Shown here: in pieces, positions 32,369 to 41,263 of the stretch
How positions within the stretch are numbered: the stretch's first letter is position 1
How the letters are laid out: each line of letters begins with the position of its first letter
Source: Chloroflexota bacterium
GTDB lineage: Bacteria; Chloroflexota; Anaerolineae; DTLA01
Length of the DNA: 57,948 nt
Reading direction: 5' to 3'
NCBI GenBank assembly: GCA_014360805.1
Contig: JACIWU010000010.1
Span: forward strand, 1 to 57,948
Translations under genes and position numbers: made by a program
Notes under the pieces: generated by a model
Told to the model about the DNA's origin: nothing
The model's input: only the letters and a program-made list of their open reading frames with translations
The model's database searches: none

Positions 32369-33101
32369 GGGCAATCCTCCGCGCCATCTGCACCCGACGG
32401 AAGGCATAGTAGGCCATCAGGACGCTCAGGAGCAGGCCATGGCCGCCGTCCTTGTAGCCCTGGAGTTGGACAAACCTGCGCCAGAATTCGCGCAGGGGCT
32501 GGCCCACCAACCCACGGGCGCGCGGCACAACGCCCGACTCCAACAGAATCCGCGCCTCGTACTCGGTGTAGCGGCCCTGCTTTTGCAGGAACTGCCGCAC
32601 CGTGTCGTAGTTGTAGTGGGTGAGCGGGTTGCGCAGGTAGCCCTCCCCGCCGTCTAGCAGGCCCACCTCGTGCACCTCGCGCGCAGGGTCGTAGCGCGCG
32701 AACCCGCGCTTCAGCAGGCGCATCTGGTAGTCGGGCGACCAGCCCGTGTGGCGGATGTGCTTGCCCCAGATGATGTTCTTGCGGGGAACCCACCACCCCA
32801 CTTCGGGGCGGTGGACGACCTGGCGGATTTCGGCGCCGAGTTCGGGCGTGGCGCGCTCGTCGGCGTCCACGAAGAAAATCCAGTCGGCGGCCACCTGCTC
32901 CAGGGCGGCATTGCGCTGCGAGGCGTAGCCGCGGAAGGCGTGCTGGATCACGCGCGCGCCCGACGCGCGGGCGATGTCCACCGTCGCGTCGTCGCTGAAC
33001 GAGTCAAAGACCACGCGCTCGTCTGCCCAGGCCAGGGTAGCCAGGCAGTCGGCGATGTGCCGCGCCTCGTTTTTCGTCAATACGACCGCTGCGATCTTCA
33101 T
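32358..33101 (-). CDS. Family 2 glycosyltransferase (WaaE/KdtX-like)
   Basis: A 247-residue GT-A enzyme. The N-terminus KIAAVVLTKNEARHIADCLA, the DD pair in FDSFSDDATVDIA, and the metal-binding FFVDADERA are followed by HIRHTGWSPDYQMRLLKRG. This set matches the branch that includes lipopolysaccharide-core glucosyltransferases of the WaaE type. The product is probably a surface glycan. The C-terminus is basic and weakly hydrophobic. Confidence 0.9.
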   Translation of the reverse strand: MKIAAVVLTKNEARHIADCLATLAWADERVVFDSFSDDATVDIARASGARVIQHAFRGYASQRNAALEQVAADWIFFVDADERATPELGAEIRQVVHRPEVGWWVPRKNIIWGKHIRHTGWSPDYQMRLLKRGFARYDPAREVHEVGLLDGGEGYLRNPLTHYNYDTVRQFLQKQGRYTEYEARILLESGVVPRARGLVGQPLREFWRRFVQLQGYKDGGHGLLLSVLMAYYAFRRVQMARRIARGR

Positions 33102-33200
33102 GCCGTCTATCCGTTCTATGCGTCTCGGCGGTGAAAATTCGTTCGCGCAGATTCGCGTTATTCGCGGTTGAATCCCCTCGCCGGCGTACCGGGCAACGAA
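33102..33200. repeat. Intergenic element with GCGAAT periodicity
   Basis: Read on the minus strand, this spacer contains GCGAATAACGCGAATCTGCG and a following ACCGCCGAGACGCA-like stretch. Similar sequence recurs between genes in many environmental genomes as a non-coding dispersed repeat (from memory). No gene is supported here. Confidence 0.4.
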
Positions 33201-34124
33201 TCACAGCGCCGCGACGCGCGCGTAGGCCGAAAGCAGCGCCCGCGCCTCGGCTTCTGCAATCTGGCTCCGCGCCAACCGCCGCCGAATTCGGGCGCCGTCC
33301 ACCCGCATCAGCAGCCGCACCCAGCGCCGCACCCATCCGGCGTACCGCGCCCCGCGGTGCTTCTCGTACAGGCGGAAGCGGCTACGCCACAGCGCCACGA
33401 ACATCTCCTCGCGGAATCGGCGGGTCGTCCCGGCGCCGTGGTGCATCACTTCCGCCGTCGGCACGCACAGCACCTCCCACCCTGCCTTGCGCATCCGCCA
33501 GCACCAGTCAATCTCCTCGCAGTACATGAAGAAGCCCTCGTCCAGCGGCCCCACCTGGCGCACCGTCTCGGCGCGCACCATCAGCGCCGCCCCCAGCGGG
33601 TGATCCACCGGAAACGGCTCCGCGCCCTGGTACAGGCGGCGCGGGTAGCGCCCGTTCACCCGCGAGTCAAGCAGGCGGGGATGGAGCGGGAAGAAGTCCA
33701 GGAAAATCTGCGCGAAGCCGGGGAACCGAAAGGCCGAGTGCTGGAACGAGCCGTCCGGGTACACCAGCCGCGCACCCACCGCGCCCACATTGGGCCGCGC
33801 ATCCAGCACGCGCACCAGGGCGCCCAGGGCGTCGCCGCGCACCTCGGCGTCGGAGTTCAGCAGCATGACGTGCCGGGCGTCCGAGCGGGCGATGGCCTGA
33901 TTGTTGGCGGCGGCGAACCCGCGATTGTCGGCGTTGGCGATGAGGCGCGCCTGGGGGAACTCGGCCCGCACCATGTCGGCGCTGCCGTCCGCCGAGGCGT
34001 TGTCCACCACCCACACCTCGCCGCGCAGGCCCGACCGCGCCAGGCCATCCAAAGCCGAGCGCACGCACGCCCGCGTCAGGTCTCGCGTGTTGTAACTCAC
34101 GATGATGATGGAGAGATCTTGCAT
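33201..34124 (-). CDS. Family 2 glycosyltransferase (rhamnosyltransferase-like)
   Basis: A 307-residue GT-A enzyme. SIIIVSYNTRDLTRACV, VVDNASADGSADMV, NRGFAAANNQA, the LLNSDAEV metal site, and EEIDWCWRMRKAGWEV near residue 210 follow the order of WbbL/RfbN-type rhamnosyltransferases. The C-terminal helices are basic and may touch the membrane. It probably elongates a surface polysaccharide together with the other GT2 gene. The ATG at 34124 touches the heptanucleotide repeat array. Confidence 0.9.
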   Translation of the reverse strand: MQDLSIIIVSYNTRDLTRACVRSALDGLARSGLRGEVWVVDNASADGSADMVRAEFPQARLIANADNRGFAAANNQAIARSDARHVMLLNSDAEVRGDALGALVRVLDARPNVGAVGARLVYPDGSFQHSAFRFPGFAQIFLDFFPLHPRLLDSRVNGRYPRRLYQGAEPFPVDHPLGAALMVRAETVRQVGPLDEGFFMYCEEIDWCWRMRKAGWEVLCVPTAEVMHHGAGTTRRFREEMFVALWRSRFRLYEKHRGARYAGWVRRWVRLLMRVDGARIRRRLARSQIAEAEARALLSAYARVAAL

Positions 34125-34242
34125 AGCCAGTAGCCTTCAGCCATTAGCCACTAGCCTTTAGCCATTCGCCTTTAGCGCTGGGCCACTGGCCAATCGCCTT
34201 GCGCCTCGGGCTAAAGGCTAACGGCCAACGGCAAACGGCTAG
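34124..34242. repeat. Array of 17 degenerate heptanucleotide repeats
   Basis: The 119-nt spacer divides exactly into 17 seven-base units. The left half has plus-strand consensus TAGCCNN (TAGCCAG, TAGCCTT, CAGCCAT, TAGCCAC, and so on). The right half turns into the inverted form GGCTAA/CGGCNAN. The array begins at the start codon of the upstream-reading glycosyltransferase and ends over the stop codon of the lipoprotein gene. It resembles the short tandemly repeated repetitive sequences known from cyanobacteria. Confidence 0.85.
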
Positions 34243-35438
34243 TATGCAATGTCAATCGTCTGCGCGTCCACGTGATCCAGCAGAATCCGCACGTCCTCGT
34301 GGATCAGGCCGGCCCAGAAGTGGGGCGAGGTTCTGGGCGGCTTGTCGGTGATGCGGATGAAGCCGGTTACGGTGGCGCGCTGGCCAGGCATCAGGTACTT
34401 GCCCTCGCCGATGACCGTCAGTTGGTCGTCGGGCGCCAGCGCCCAGCGGTACGGATAGGGCCGCCCGCTGCTGTTGCCCTCAAAGTCAATGCCCACACGC
34501 CAGGCCCCCGGCGATTCGGCATAGCCCAACGTGTTGAAGTTCTGGCTGCTGGTGTACAGCGTCCCCGGCGCAGGGCCTGTCGTTCGCACCGGCACCGACC
34601 CGATATTCTCCACGGTCAGGGTGAAGGCGAGAACCTGCCCGATGGGCACCACCCTGGGATAGAACTCCACCGCCGCCTGCACGATGTCCACGCGGGGCAC
34701 GCCGCCGTCGGCGATCTCCAGCGTGCTCGTAACCACGGTGAAGTTGCCCACCTTGTCCCGCGCCTCGGCCCGCACCTCGTACAGGCCGTCGGGCGGCGGC
34801 GTCGCGCCCTCATCCACGCCCCCGGCGTAGTCGTAGATGTGCGTCCCGACCTCGCCGGGCTTCACCACGCCTTCCTGCTCGGCCAGCGGGAACCGATTGC
34901 CGTCCTTATCCACCAGGAACACGCGCACATCGGCGGGTTTGGTCAGGTAGTAGGACACCTTCACGCGGTCGTCGTACCCGTCCTGGTTCGGCGTGAACCG
35001 TTGCGGGTACACGCTGAAGTTCAGCAACTCGGGTGGGGTCGTGTCGGCGTCGCGCAGCGACAGCGTGCGGCTGACGCGGTGCGTGCGGCCCTCGCTATCC
35101 ACCGCCTCCACCACCAACTCGTAGTCGCCGTCGGGGAGCATTCGGCCGTCCACCACCCCGCCAAAATCCACGCCATACCGCCCCGCCGAGCGTCGCTGCG
35201 CCTTGCGGAAGTAGTGTCGCCCTCCCTGCGCGTCCACCAGGTAGATGGACAAGTCGGCGTTGCCCGTCAGCCGATAGGAGATGCGCGTTACATCGGTTAC
35301 GCCATCGGCGTTGGGCGTAATCTGGCTTGGGCTGACATCCACCTCCGACAGGAGCGGACGCGCCCCGCATCCGACCAGGAGCAGTGCCGCCAGCGCCAGA
35401 AAACCCACCAGGAACGGAACCCAGACTGACTTCCTCAA
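34239..35438 (-). CDS. Exported lipoprotein with FlgD-type Ig-like domains
   Basis: A 399-residue predicted lipoprotein: lipobox LLLVGCGA with Cys24. Two similar Ig-like modules follow, each opening with an Asn/Asp-rich signature (ITPNADGVTDVTRISYRLT and FTPNQDGYDDRVKVSYYLT) like the FlgD/CHU_C-type beta sandwiches. A third C-terminal beta domain from about 250 begins VDIVQAAVEFYPRVVPIGQV. A binding or envelope role is likely; no enzyme motif is seen. The TTG at 35438 follows GGAGGAGG and overlaps the MFS stop (TTGA), so the lipoprotein is coupled to the transporter. Confidence 0.8.
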   Translation of the reverse strand: MRKSVWVPFLVGFLALAALLLVGCGARPLLSEVDVSPSQITPNADGVTDVTRISYRLTGNADLSIYLVDAQGGRHYFRKAQRRSAGRYGVDFGGVVDGRMLPDGDYELVVEAVDSEGRTHRVSRTLSLRDADTTPPELLNFSVYPQRFTPNQDGYDDRVKVSYYLTKPADVRVFLVDKDGNRFPLAEQEGVVKPGEVGTHIYDYAGGVDEGATPPPDGLYEVRAEARDKVGNFTVVTSTLEIADGGVPRVDIVQAAVEFYPRVVPIGQVLAFTLTVENIGSVPVRTTGPAPGTLYTSSQNFNTLGYAESPGAWRVGIDFEGNSSGRPYPYRWALAPDDQLTVIGEGKYLMPGQRATVTGFIRITDKPPRTSPHFWAGLIHEDVRILLDHVDAQTIDIAY

Positions 35439-36739
35439 GACACCTCCTCCACCTTGCGCGAGGCCGCTGCCACCGCCTTGGCCCTCTCCGTGCGCACCAT
35501 ATAGACGCTCAGCCCGGCCATCGCCAGGACGATGAAAGCAATGGTAATCAGAACCTGCTGGATGCCCCAGATGTCGGCCAGCCCTCCCGTGGCGGGCATC
35601 GGCAGCGTGGATGCCGCATTGGCCAGCACGATCTGCGTGGAGATCACCCTGCCCCGCATGTAGGGAGCGGGGCGCTCCTGCAAGATTGTGCGCGCGGGAA
35701 TCATCGTCAGCGCGAACCCAAAGCCCGCGAGGGCAACGGCGACCGCCAGGCCCAGCAAATGCAGCCCCTTCAGCATCGTGAGCAGCGAGAAGCCCAGCAG
35801 CCCCGCCCCGAATAGCGTCAACCCCAGGGCCGACCACGCCTGCCGCGACATGCGCAGCCCGTGGCGGCTGGAGATGAACATCAGGCCGCCGACGAACCCC
35901 AGGCCCGCGGGCAGCGCCGCATACGCTACATCGGCCACGTGCTTGCCCAGGATGCGGTTGGCGAAACCGGGCGCCAATGTGGACACCGCTAGCACCGACG
36001 TGGCGGCTAGCACCATCTGGATCACCGCCAGCCACACGAAGCGGTCGCTGGCGATATAGGCCCAGCCCTGCCTCAAGTCGGCCAGGGCGGAGAAGAATCC
36101 GTTCTTGACCGTCGGCTTGGTCGGGTCAAACTCCGAACCGCTGCGCGGGAGGCCGGCGATGGCCGCCCACGACAGGACATACAAGACGGTGCTCACGACG
36201 CCCACGAGCCACGCCCCGCCGAGTTTTAGCAGAATTGGCGCGATGAGGATCACGCCCACGCCCTGCGAGACCACCGACGACAGGTTGAACAGCGAGTTGG
36301 CGCCCATCAACTGCTCCGCCGTTACGTAGCGCGGGATCGCTGACGCCTCCGCCGACACGACAAACTGCGCCAGCGCCGACAGCAGGAAGTTGCAGATGTA
36401 GATCACCCACAGCAGCGACGACGTATGCGGCGCGAAATACATGGCCAGCGCGAACCCAATCCCGATGGGAACCCGCAGGATGCACCCCAACTTGATGACC
36501 GCGATGCGGTCGTGGCGGTCCACATACGGCCCCGCGATCAGCCCGAAGAGGAACCCGGGCAGCGTGCTGGAGAAGATCATCAGGCCAACCTGCGTGCTGG
36601 AATGGGTGATCTCCTCCACCAGCGCCATGGAGGCGAAATACAGCGCAAAGTTCCCCACCAGCGCCGTGAATTGCGACAGGCAAAGCCCCCTCACGCAGGA
36701 GTTCGCCAATAGCCGTCTCGGTGCAGCGTACTCTTTCAA
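35435..36739 (-). CDS. Major facilitator superfamily transporter
   Basis: A protein of about 434 residues with 12 predicted helices. The MFS loop motif GLIAGPYVDRHDRIAVIK lies between helices 2 and 3, and the second half has PARTILQERPAPYMRGRVIS, as in the MFS_3/MFS_1 (macrolide-efflux-like) group. The substrate is unknown. The TTG at 36739 gives the normal family length; an in-frame ATG at 36853 would add 38 residues and overlap the neighbouring glycosyltransferase end, so the start is uncertain. The stop overlaps the lipoprotein start. Confidence 0.85.
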   Translation of the reverse strand: MKEYAAPRRLLANSCVRGLCLSQFTALVGNFALYFASMALVEEITHSSTQVGLMIFSSTLPGFLFGLIAGPYVDRHDRIAVIKLGCILRVPIGIGFALAMYFAPHTSSLLWVIYICNFLLSALAQFVVSAEASAIPRYVTAEQLMGANSLFNLSSVVSQGVGVILIAPILLKLGGAWLVGVVSTVLYVLSWAAIAGLPRSGSEFDPTKPTVKNGFFSALADLRQGWAYIASDRFVWLAVIQMVLAATSVLAVSTLAPGFANRILGKHVADVAYAALPAGLGFVGGLMFISSRHGLRMSRQAWSALGLTLFGAGLLGFSLLTMLKGLHLLGLAVAVALAGFGFALTMIPARTILQERPAPYMRGRVISTQIVLANAASTLPMPATGGLADIWGIQQVLITIAFIVLAMAGLSVYMVRTERAKAVAAASRKVEEVS

Positions 36740-36849
36740 TGCCCCCTCACAGAAGGTTGGTGTGCAGCGGATCGCAGCGCAGCCCCGCATCGTCGCGCAG
36801 ACAGTGCGCCTGTGGCCTCCCGGCGCTTCCCCTAGAGGCTCCCATTTTA

Positions 36850-39720
36850 TCACCGTATCGCAATCTTTGCCAACAAGACCCTATCGCCTGTAGCCTGCCC
36901 GTCGGCCCCCAACACGAGCAGTCGCGGGAAGGCCGGATCGCCGGCGTCGTACAGGCCTACTTCAATCCAATATTCGCCGGGCGGGGTGTCGGGTTTCACA
37001 TACAGCGTGTACTGGTCGGCGATATACTCGCCGGGCAGCCAGCCTGTGGTCGGTCGGTTGCCGCCCTGCGGGATGCTGTCCTGCTGCGCCCAGATTCGGT
37101 TCTCGGCGTCAATCAGGTGCACGAACACGGTGTAGGACTTGGGCACCTCCTCGCGCGCAAGCCAGTACAGCGTAACGCGAATCGGCTCGCCCGCGGCAAC
37201 GGTTGTCGGCTCCACGTCCGCGCCGTACAGTTCTGCGTAGATGTCAAACCGCGCCGAGACGATCATCTGCGCCTGCGGCGGGGTGAAGACCCGCGCCGGC
37301 CCGCTCACCTCCACCGCGCCGATGGGTACAGAGTCCCCGACGGCGGCGCCGCTCGCCCGTTCGCGCAGCGCCACCTTCAGCACGTAGGTGCCGGGCGCGA
37401 CCGCCGCCGGAACGGGTACCCTCGCCACCCACCGCACCGGGCGCCCCGGCCCCCACGCCGACGTGGGGTAGGCCGAGGTCCCCAGCGAGAACACCTTCTC
37501 CGCGACGACTGCCCCATCCGAGCCCGCCAATGCCACCGCCGCATCGTAGTCGGCCGCGACCGTCCCCGCCGCCTCCCAGAACGCGACGATGGACACCGTC
37601 TCCCCGGGCGACGCCTGTTGTCGGTCCATCTGCCATGCGACAAGGCCCAGGTTCCCGCCCAGTATCACAGGGTTGCGCCCGTTCGGAAGGTCGGCAACGT
37701 CGGCGGGTTGCAGCGCTCGGACCGGCACCGGGCCGATGCGCGCCGACTGCCCTTGCGGCGCTCCGGCCGCGTCCAACACGTCCAGCTGCTCGCCTGTGGC
37801 CTCGTCGTACACCACCACTTCCAGGAAATACTCCCCTGGCGGCGTCCCCGGCAGCGCCGGCGGCGGATTGCTCCCGAAGACAGGCTCCCCCGGCCGCCAG
37901 CGGCTCGTGGGGAAGTAGTAGCCGGCGGGCCGCCGATCCAGCGATCCCCAGAACTCGCCCGCGCCGTCCCGCAGCCGCAAGGACACCGAGTAGTCGCGGT
38001 CCAGCGGTTGCAGCGCCTGCCAGTACAGCAGCAAGTGCCCGGCAATGCCGACGGAGAACCCCAGCAACTCCACGCGATTGCCGAAATTCACCCGCTGCGG
38101 GTACTGCACCTGCGGCTCGCTGGAGAAATGCGCGCCCTGGTTCAACGCCCAATGCACGTACCGCACGCCCCAGAATTGCGGCCCCGAAGGCAGCCGCGAC
38201 CCCTCCTCATTCAGCATCATCGTCAGGATGCCGTTGGGGTCCGCGATGTGGTCCTGCCAGAAGACCACCCACACGCCGTCCTTGCCCGCCAGGATGCGGT
38301 TCAGGTCATCGGCCACGCGATACGTCAGCACGTTCTCCACGTCCAGGATCGGGTCGGGCGGAAGCGGGTGCCAGTTGTCGGGGCCGAAGTAGTACTGGAA
38401 CACGGGGAAGAAATGCCCCGCGCACAGGATGACCGTCTCGTTGGGGCCGATGCGCTCCTTGATATATCGCGCCACGTTGCGGAAATCGTCCCGTTGGAAG
38501 CGCGGGTCAAAGTAGTTGTTGTAGTTGCCATACGCGAACACGCCGAGCGCGAATACGAGCGCCACGGCGCCCACGCCGCGCGCGGCCCACCGCGCCCACG
38601 TCGTGCGGATTCGGCGCGCGTCCAGCATGAAGGCAAGCCCCGCGCCGAGGATCATGAAGAACCCAGGCGACGCGAACAGCAGGTGCCGCGTCTCAAACTT
38701 GGGCCGGTTCAGAAACAGCGCGATGAACAGTCCCACGGGCAACGCCGTGTACAGCGTCGGAAACAGCAGCGCGAACCAACGGGGCAGCGGCGATTCTCCC
38801 AGGGGGCCGGTGCGCCGAAGCGCGGCCACGAGGAGCGCCACCGCTGTCAACGCCGTTACCGCGACAAATGCCGGCAGGAGCGCCTCCGCCGTCTGGCTGA
38901 GCAGCGTCTCGCCGGTCCAGTAGGACAAGAAGGCCCGCCGCACCACTCCGCCGATGCCCAGCGTCCCCTGCCAGTAGCCGCGATACAGGCCGAGGTTCTT
39001 CGCCGCCAGCAGGATCCAGGGGACGTGCAGCAGCGCGAATGCCGCGGCCACCGCAAGCGCCTCTGCCAGCACCGCGGCGCGCCGAACCCAGGCAGCCCAG
39101 CCCAGCAGGAAGGCCACGGCGAGAAAAACCAGCAGGAGCGCGCCGGTCATGTGCGAAAGACTCACGCCCGCCGCAGCGAACAGCAGCCCCACCCAATACA
39201 GCCCCCGACGCCTGCTGCGCTCGGTGAGCACCTTGAGCAGGAACCACGCCGCCACCAGGCCGAGACACGTTAGCAGGGCATAGGTGCGCGTCTCCTGGGA
39301 GTACCAGATGTACAGCGGGGATGCCGCCACCAGCGCGGCGGCCAGAAAGCCCGACAGGCGACCGAATAGCGCCTTGCCCACAAGGTACATGAAGGGGATA
39401 GTGAGGGTTCCGGCCAGCGCCGAGAGCGACCGAACGGCGGCCTCGCTGGTGCCGAACGCGGCTTGCCAGAAGTGCAGCAGATAGTAGTACAGCGGCGGGG
39501 CGACATCGCGGGCGGTCCAGGCCGTGGCCTCGCGCAGGGACATGGAGGCCAGATACACGCTGAACCCCTCATCGTACCACAGGCTGTGGGAACCCAGGCG
39601 AAACGCACGAAGGGCCGCGCCTGCCAGTGTCAGCAGTGCGGCGGCCCACGTCCAGGCATGTACGCGGCGGAGCCGATTTCCGATGACTCTCGGAGCCTGC
39701 GCAAGCATAGCGTGTATCAT
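36850..39720 (-). CDS. GT39/ArnT-like membrane glycosyltransferase with C-terminal beta domains
   Basis: A protein of about 956 residues. The N-terminal half has about a dozen helices and the GT-C signature SHSLWYDEGFSVYL in the first extracytoplasmic loop (catalytic Asp/Glu), followed by DVAPPLYYYLLHFW. The C-terminal half (from about 500) is soluble and beta-rich, with repeated PPGEYxLxVxLYD-type strands. Such enzymes use polyprenyl-phosphate sugars as donors. The ATG at 39720 lies 38 nt after the preceding stop; 39708 is an alternative. It is the last gene of a five-gene membrane cluster. Confidence 0.85.
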   Translation of the reverse strand: MIHAMLAQAPRVIGNRLRRVHAWTWAAALLTLAGAALRAFRLGSHSLWYDEGFSVYLASMSLREATAWTARDVAPPLYYYLLHFWQAAFGTSEAAVRSLSALAGTLTIPFMYLVGKALFGRLSGFLAAALVAASPLYIWYSQETRTYALLTCLGLVAAWFLLKVLTERSRRRGLYWVGLLFAAAGVSLSHMTGALLLVFLAVAFLLGWAAWVRRAAVLAEALAVAAAFALLHVPWILLAAKNLGLYRGYWQGTLGIGGVVRRAFLSYWTGETLLSQTAEALLPAFVAVTALTAVALLVAALRRTGPLGESPLPRWFALLFPTLYTALPVGLFIALFLNRPKFETRHLLFASPGFFMILGAGLAFMLDARRIRTTWARWAARGVGAVALVFALGVFAYGNYNNYFDPRFQRDDFRNVARYIKERIGPNETVILCAGHFFPVFQYYFGPDNWHPLPPDPILDVENVLTYRVADDLNRILAGKDGVWVVFWQDHIADPNGILTMMLNEEGSRLPSGPQFWGVRYVHWALNQGAHFSSEPQVQYPQRVNFGNRVELLGFSVGIAGHLLLYWQALQPLDRDYSVSLRLRDGAGEFWGSLDRRPAGYYFPTSRWRPGEPVFGSNPPPALPGTPPGEYFLEVVVYDEATGEQLDVLDAAGAPQGQSARIGPVPVRALQPADVADLPNGRNPVILGGNLGLVAWQMDRQQASPGETVSIVAFWEAAGTVAADYDAAVALAGSDGAVVAEKVFSLGTSAYPTSAWGPGRPVRWVARVPVPAAVAPGTYVLKVALRERASGAAVGDSVPIGAVEVSGPARVFTPPQAQMIVSARFDIYAELYGADVEPTTVAAGEPIRVTLYWLAREEVPKSYTVFVHLIDAENRIWAQQDSIPQGGNRPTTGWLPGEYIADQYTLYVKPDTPPGEYWIEVGLYDAGDPAFPRLLVLGADGQATGDRVLLAKIAIR

Positions 39721-39757
39721 ATCACAAGCCCGCAACCCAACAAAATCGCCCGCGCGC

Positions 39758-41263
39758 TCACCGCAGCCGGTAGACGGCCATGTTATCGCCACCCGCCTGA
39801 ATCGTCCACGGCGAGCGCGTCTGATAGACCATGACCACGTCGGGCCGCGCCGTCATCTCCGGATACCACGACGGAAACGTTACCAGGTACGAGGCCCCCC
39901 GCGCCCGAATGTACTCGTACAGGCGGCCCTCGTCGCGGATGAACGGCACCACCTCCGGGCTGACCAGCCCCGCCAAGTCCACCAGGCGCCGCCGCGTGAA
40001 GTATCCCACCGCCCCGATGTCGTGCGCCGCGATGAGGGCATCGCTGGGCGTGTTGCGATCCAGCCACTGCGCCACATCCACCATCTCGGTGTCAATGATG
40101 CGGACGTCGGCCAGGTATGCCCGCGCGCCCACGAGCACAAACACCGCCAGCACCGCGCACGCCGCCAGCGCCAGCGCGCGCGACAGGATGCGTCCCGCCC
40201 GACCTTTCGCCCTCGCTGCCAGCAACGCCGTGCCTGGCGCGCCATAGACCAACAGCGCGGGAATCACCGGCATCTCGTACCGCCCGTGCTGGTACGTTAC
40301 CGGCAGGCGCGTCGCGTACAGCACCACGGTGGCCGCCCACCACAGCAGCGGCAGGAACCCCATCCAGTCGCGCCGCCTGCCGATGTCCCGCCACGCCAAG
40401 GCCATGCCGGGCACCAGCAGCACCATGCCCCCCACGAACTGCACCCCCGCCACCCGCATCAGCCGCACCAGCCACGGCACTGCCTCGGCGACCTCGCGAT
40501 ACTCGGCCTGCTTGGCGTAGAACGTGTTGGGCAGGATCGCCCCCGACGCCTTCCAGTTGAATAGAAGATAGGGGACGGCGAGTAGAAGGAAGCCGCCCAC
40601 CGCCAGCCCGTAGCGCATCAGGGCCGCGCCGCGCCTGCCGTGCGCCCAGTCGCCGCGCCGAACTGTCAGCAGGCACGCCCCGCCCAACCCCAGCGGAAGC
40701 AACCCCTCGGGCCGCGTGAGGAACGCCGCGCCGCCCAGCAGCCCCCAGCCCAGCCATGCCCGCGCGCGATCATCCCGTGCCAGGGCCATTGCGCCGCCCA
40801 GCACGGCCAGCGCCAGCGCCGCGAACAGCGCCGTCTCCATCCCCGACGCCCCGGCCCAAAGCAGATGCCACTCCAGGGCACACGCCAGCGCCGCAACCCA
40901 GCCCACGCCGAGGCCCGGGAACAGCCGCCGCGCAACCCAACCCGCGACCACAGCCACCGCCCCCAGCGACAGGCCGCCCACGACCGCCGTCCACACGCGG
41001 AAAGGCGCGCCCAACGCATACCCCAGCGCCAGCGCCAGCGTCCACAGCGGCGCGGTGGAGCCTGCGCTCACCTCGCCCGGAACGTAGGCCCAGGCCCCCG
41101 TCTCCACCAGGTTGCGCGCGTAGGTCTGGTGAATCCAGCCGTCGTCCAGGGGGAAGCCGGGGTAGCCTTGCGCCGCCGCGTAGCCCACGTAGGCCAGCGC
41201 CCCCGCCACCCCGACCACCGCCGCTGCAAGAATGCCCCTATCGCTCCCCTTCGGCCATTTCAT
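39758..41263 (-). CDS. GT-C-type membrane glycosyltransferase
   Basis: A 501-residue polytopic protein. FPLDDGWIHQTYARNLVETG in the first outer loop is the acidic pair expected of GT-C enzymes. This is followed by about ten helices and a C-terminal soluble segment (RNTPSDALIAAHDIGAVGYF, PEMTARPDVVMVYQ). The ATG at 41263 overlaps the previous gene by 26 nt, and AGAAGG lies upstream. It probably transfers a lipid-linked sugar to a surface acceptor; specificity is unknown. Confidence 0.85.
   Translation of the reverse strand: MKWPKGSDRGILAAAVVGVAGALAYVGYAAAQGYPGFPLDDGWIHQTYARNLVETGAWAYVPGEVSAGSTAPLWTLALALGYALGAPFRVWTAVVGGLSLGAVAVVAGWVARRLFPGLGVGWVAALACALEWHLLWAGASGMETALFAALALAVLGGAMALARDDRARAWLGWGLLGGAAFLTRPEGLLPLGLGGACLLTVRRGDWAHGRRGAALMRYGLAVGGFLLLAVPYLLFNWKASGAILPNTFYAKQAEYREVAEAVPWLVRLMRVAGVQFVGGMVLLVPGMALAWRDIGRRRDWMGFLPLLWWAATVVLYATRLPVTYQHGRYEMPVIPALLVYGAPGTALLAARAKGRAGRILSRALALAACAVLAVFVLVGARAYLADVRIIDTEMVDVAQWLDRNTPSDALIAAHDIGAVGYFTRRRLVDLAGLVSPEVVPFIRDEGRLYEYIRARGASYLVTFPSWYPEMTARPDVVMVYQTRSPWTIQAGGDNMAVYRLR

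Noticed and set aside
34124-34242. Heptamer array considered as a CRISPR
   Set aside because: Repeats are 7 nt with no unique spacers between them, and no cas gene is present.
36721-39273. 850-codon plus-strand frame opposite the GT39-like gene
   Set aside because: Its protein is almost all Arg/His/Pro/Gln. The minus strand has the clear transmembrane gene.
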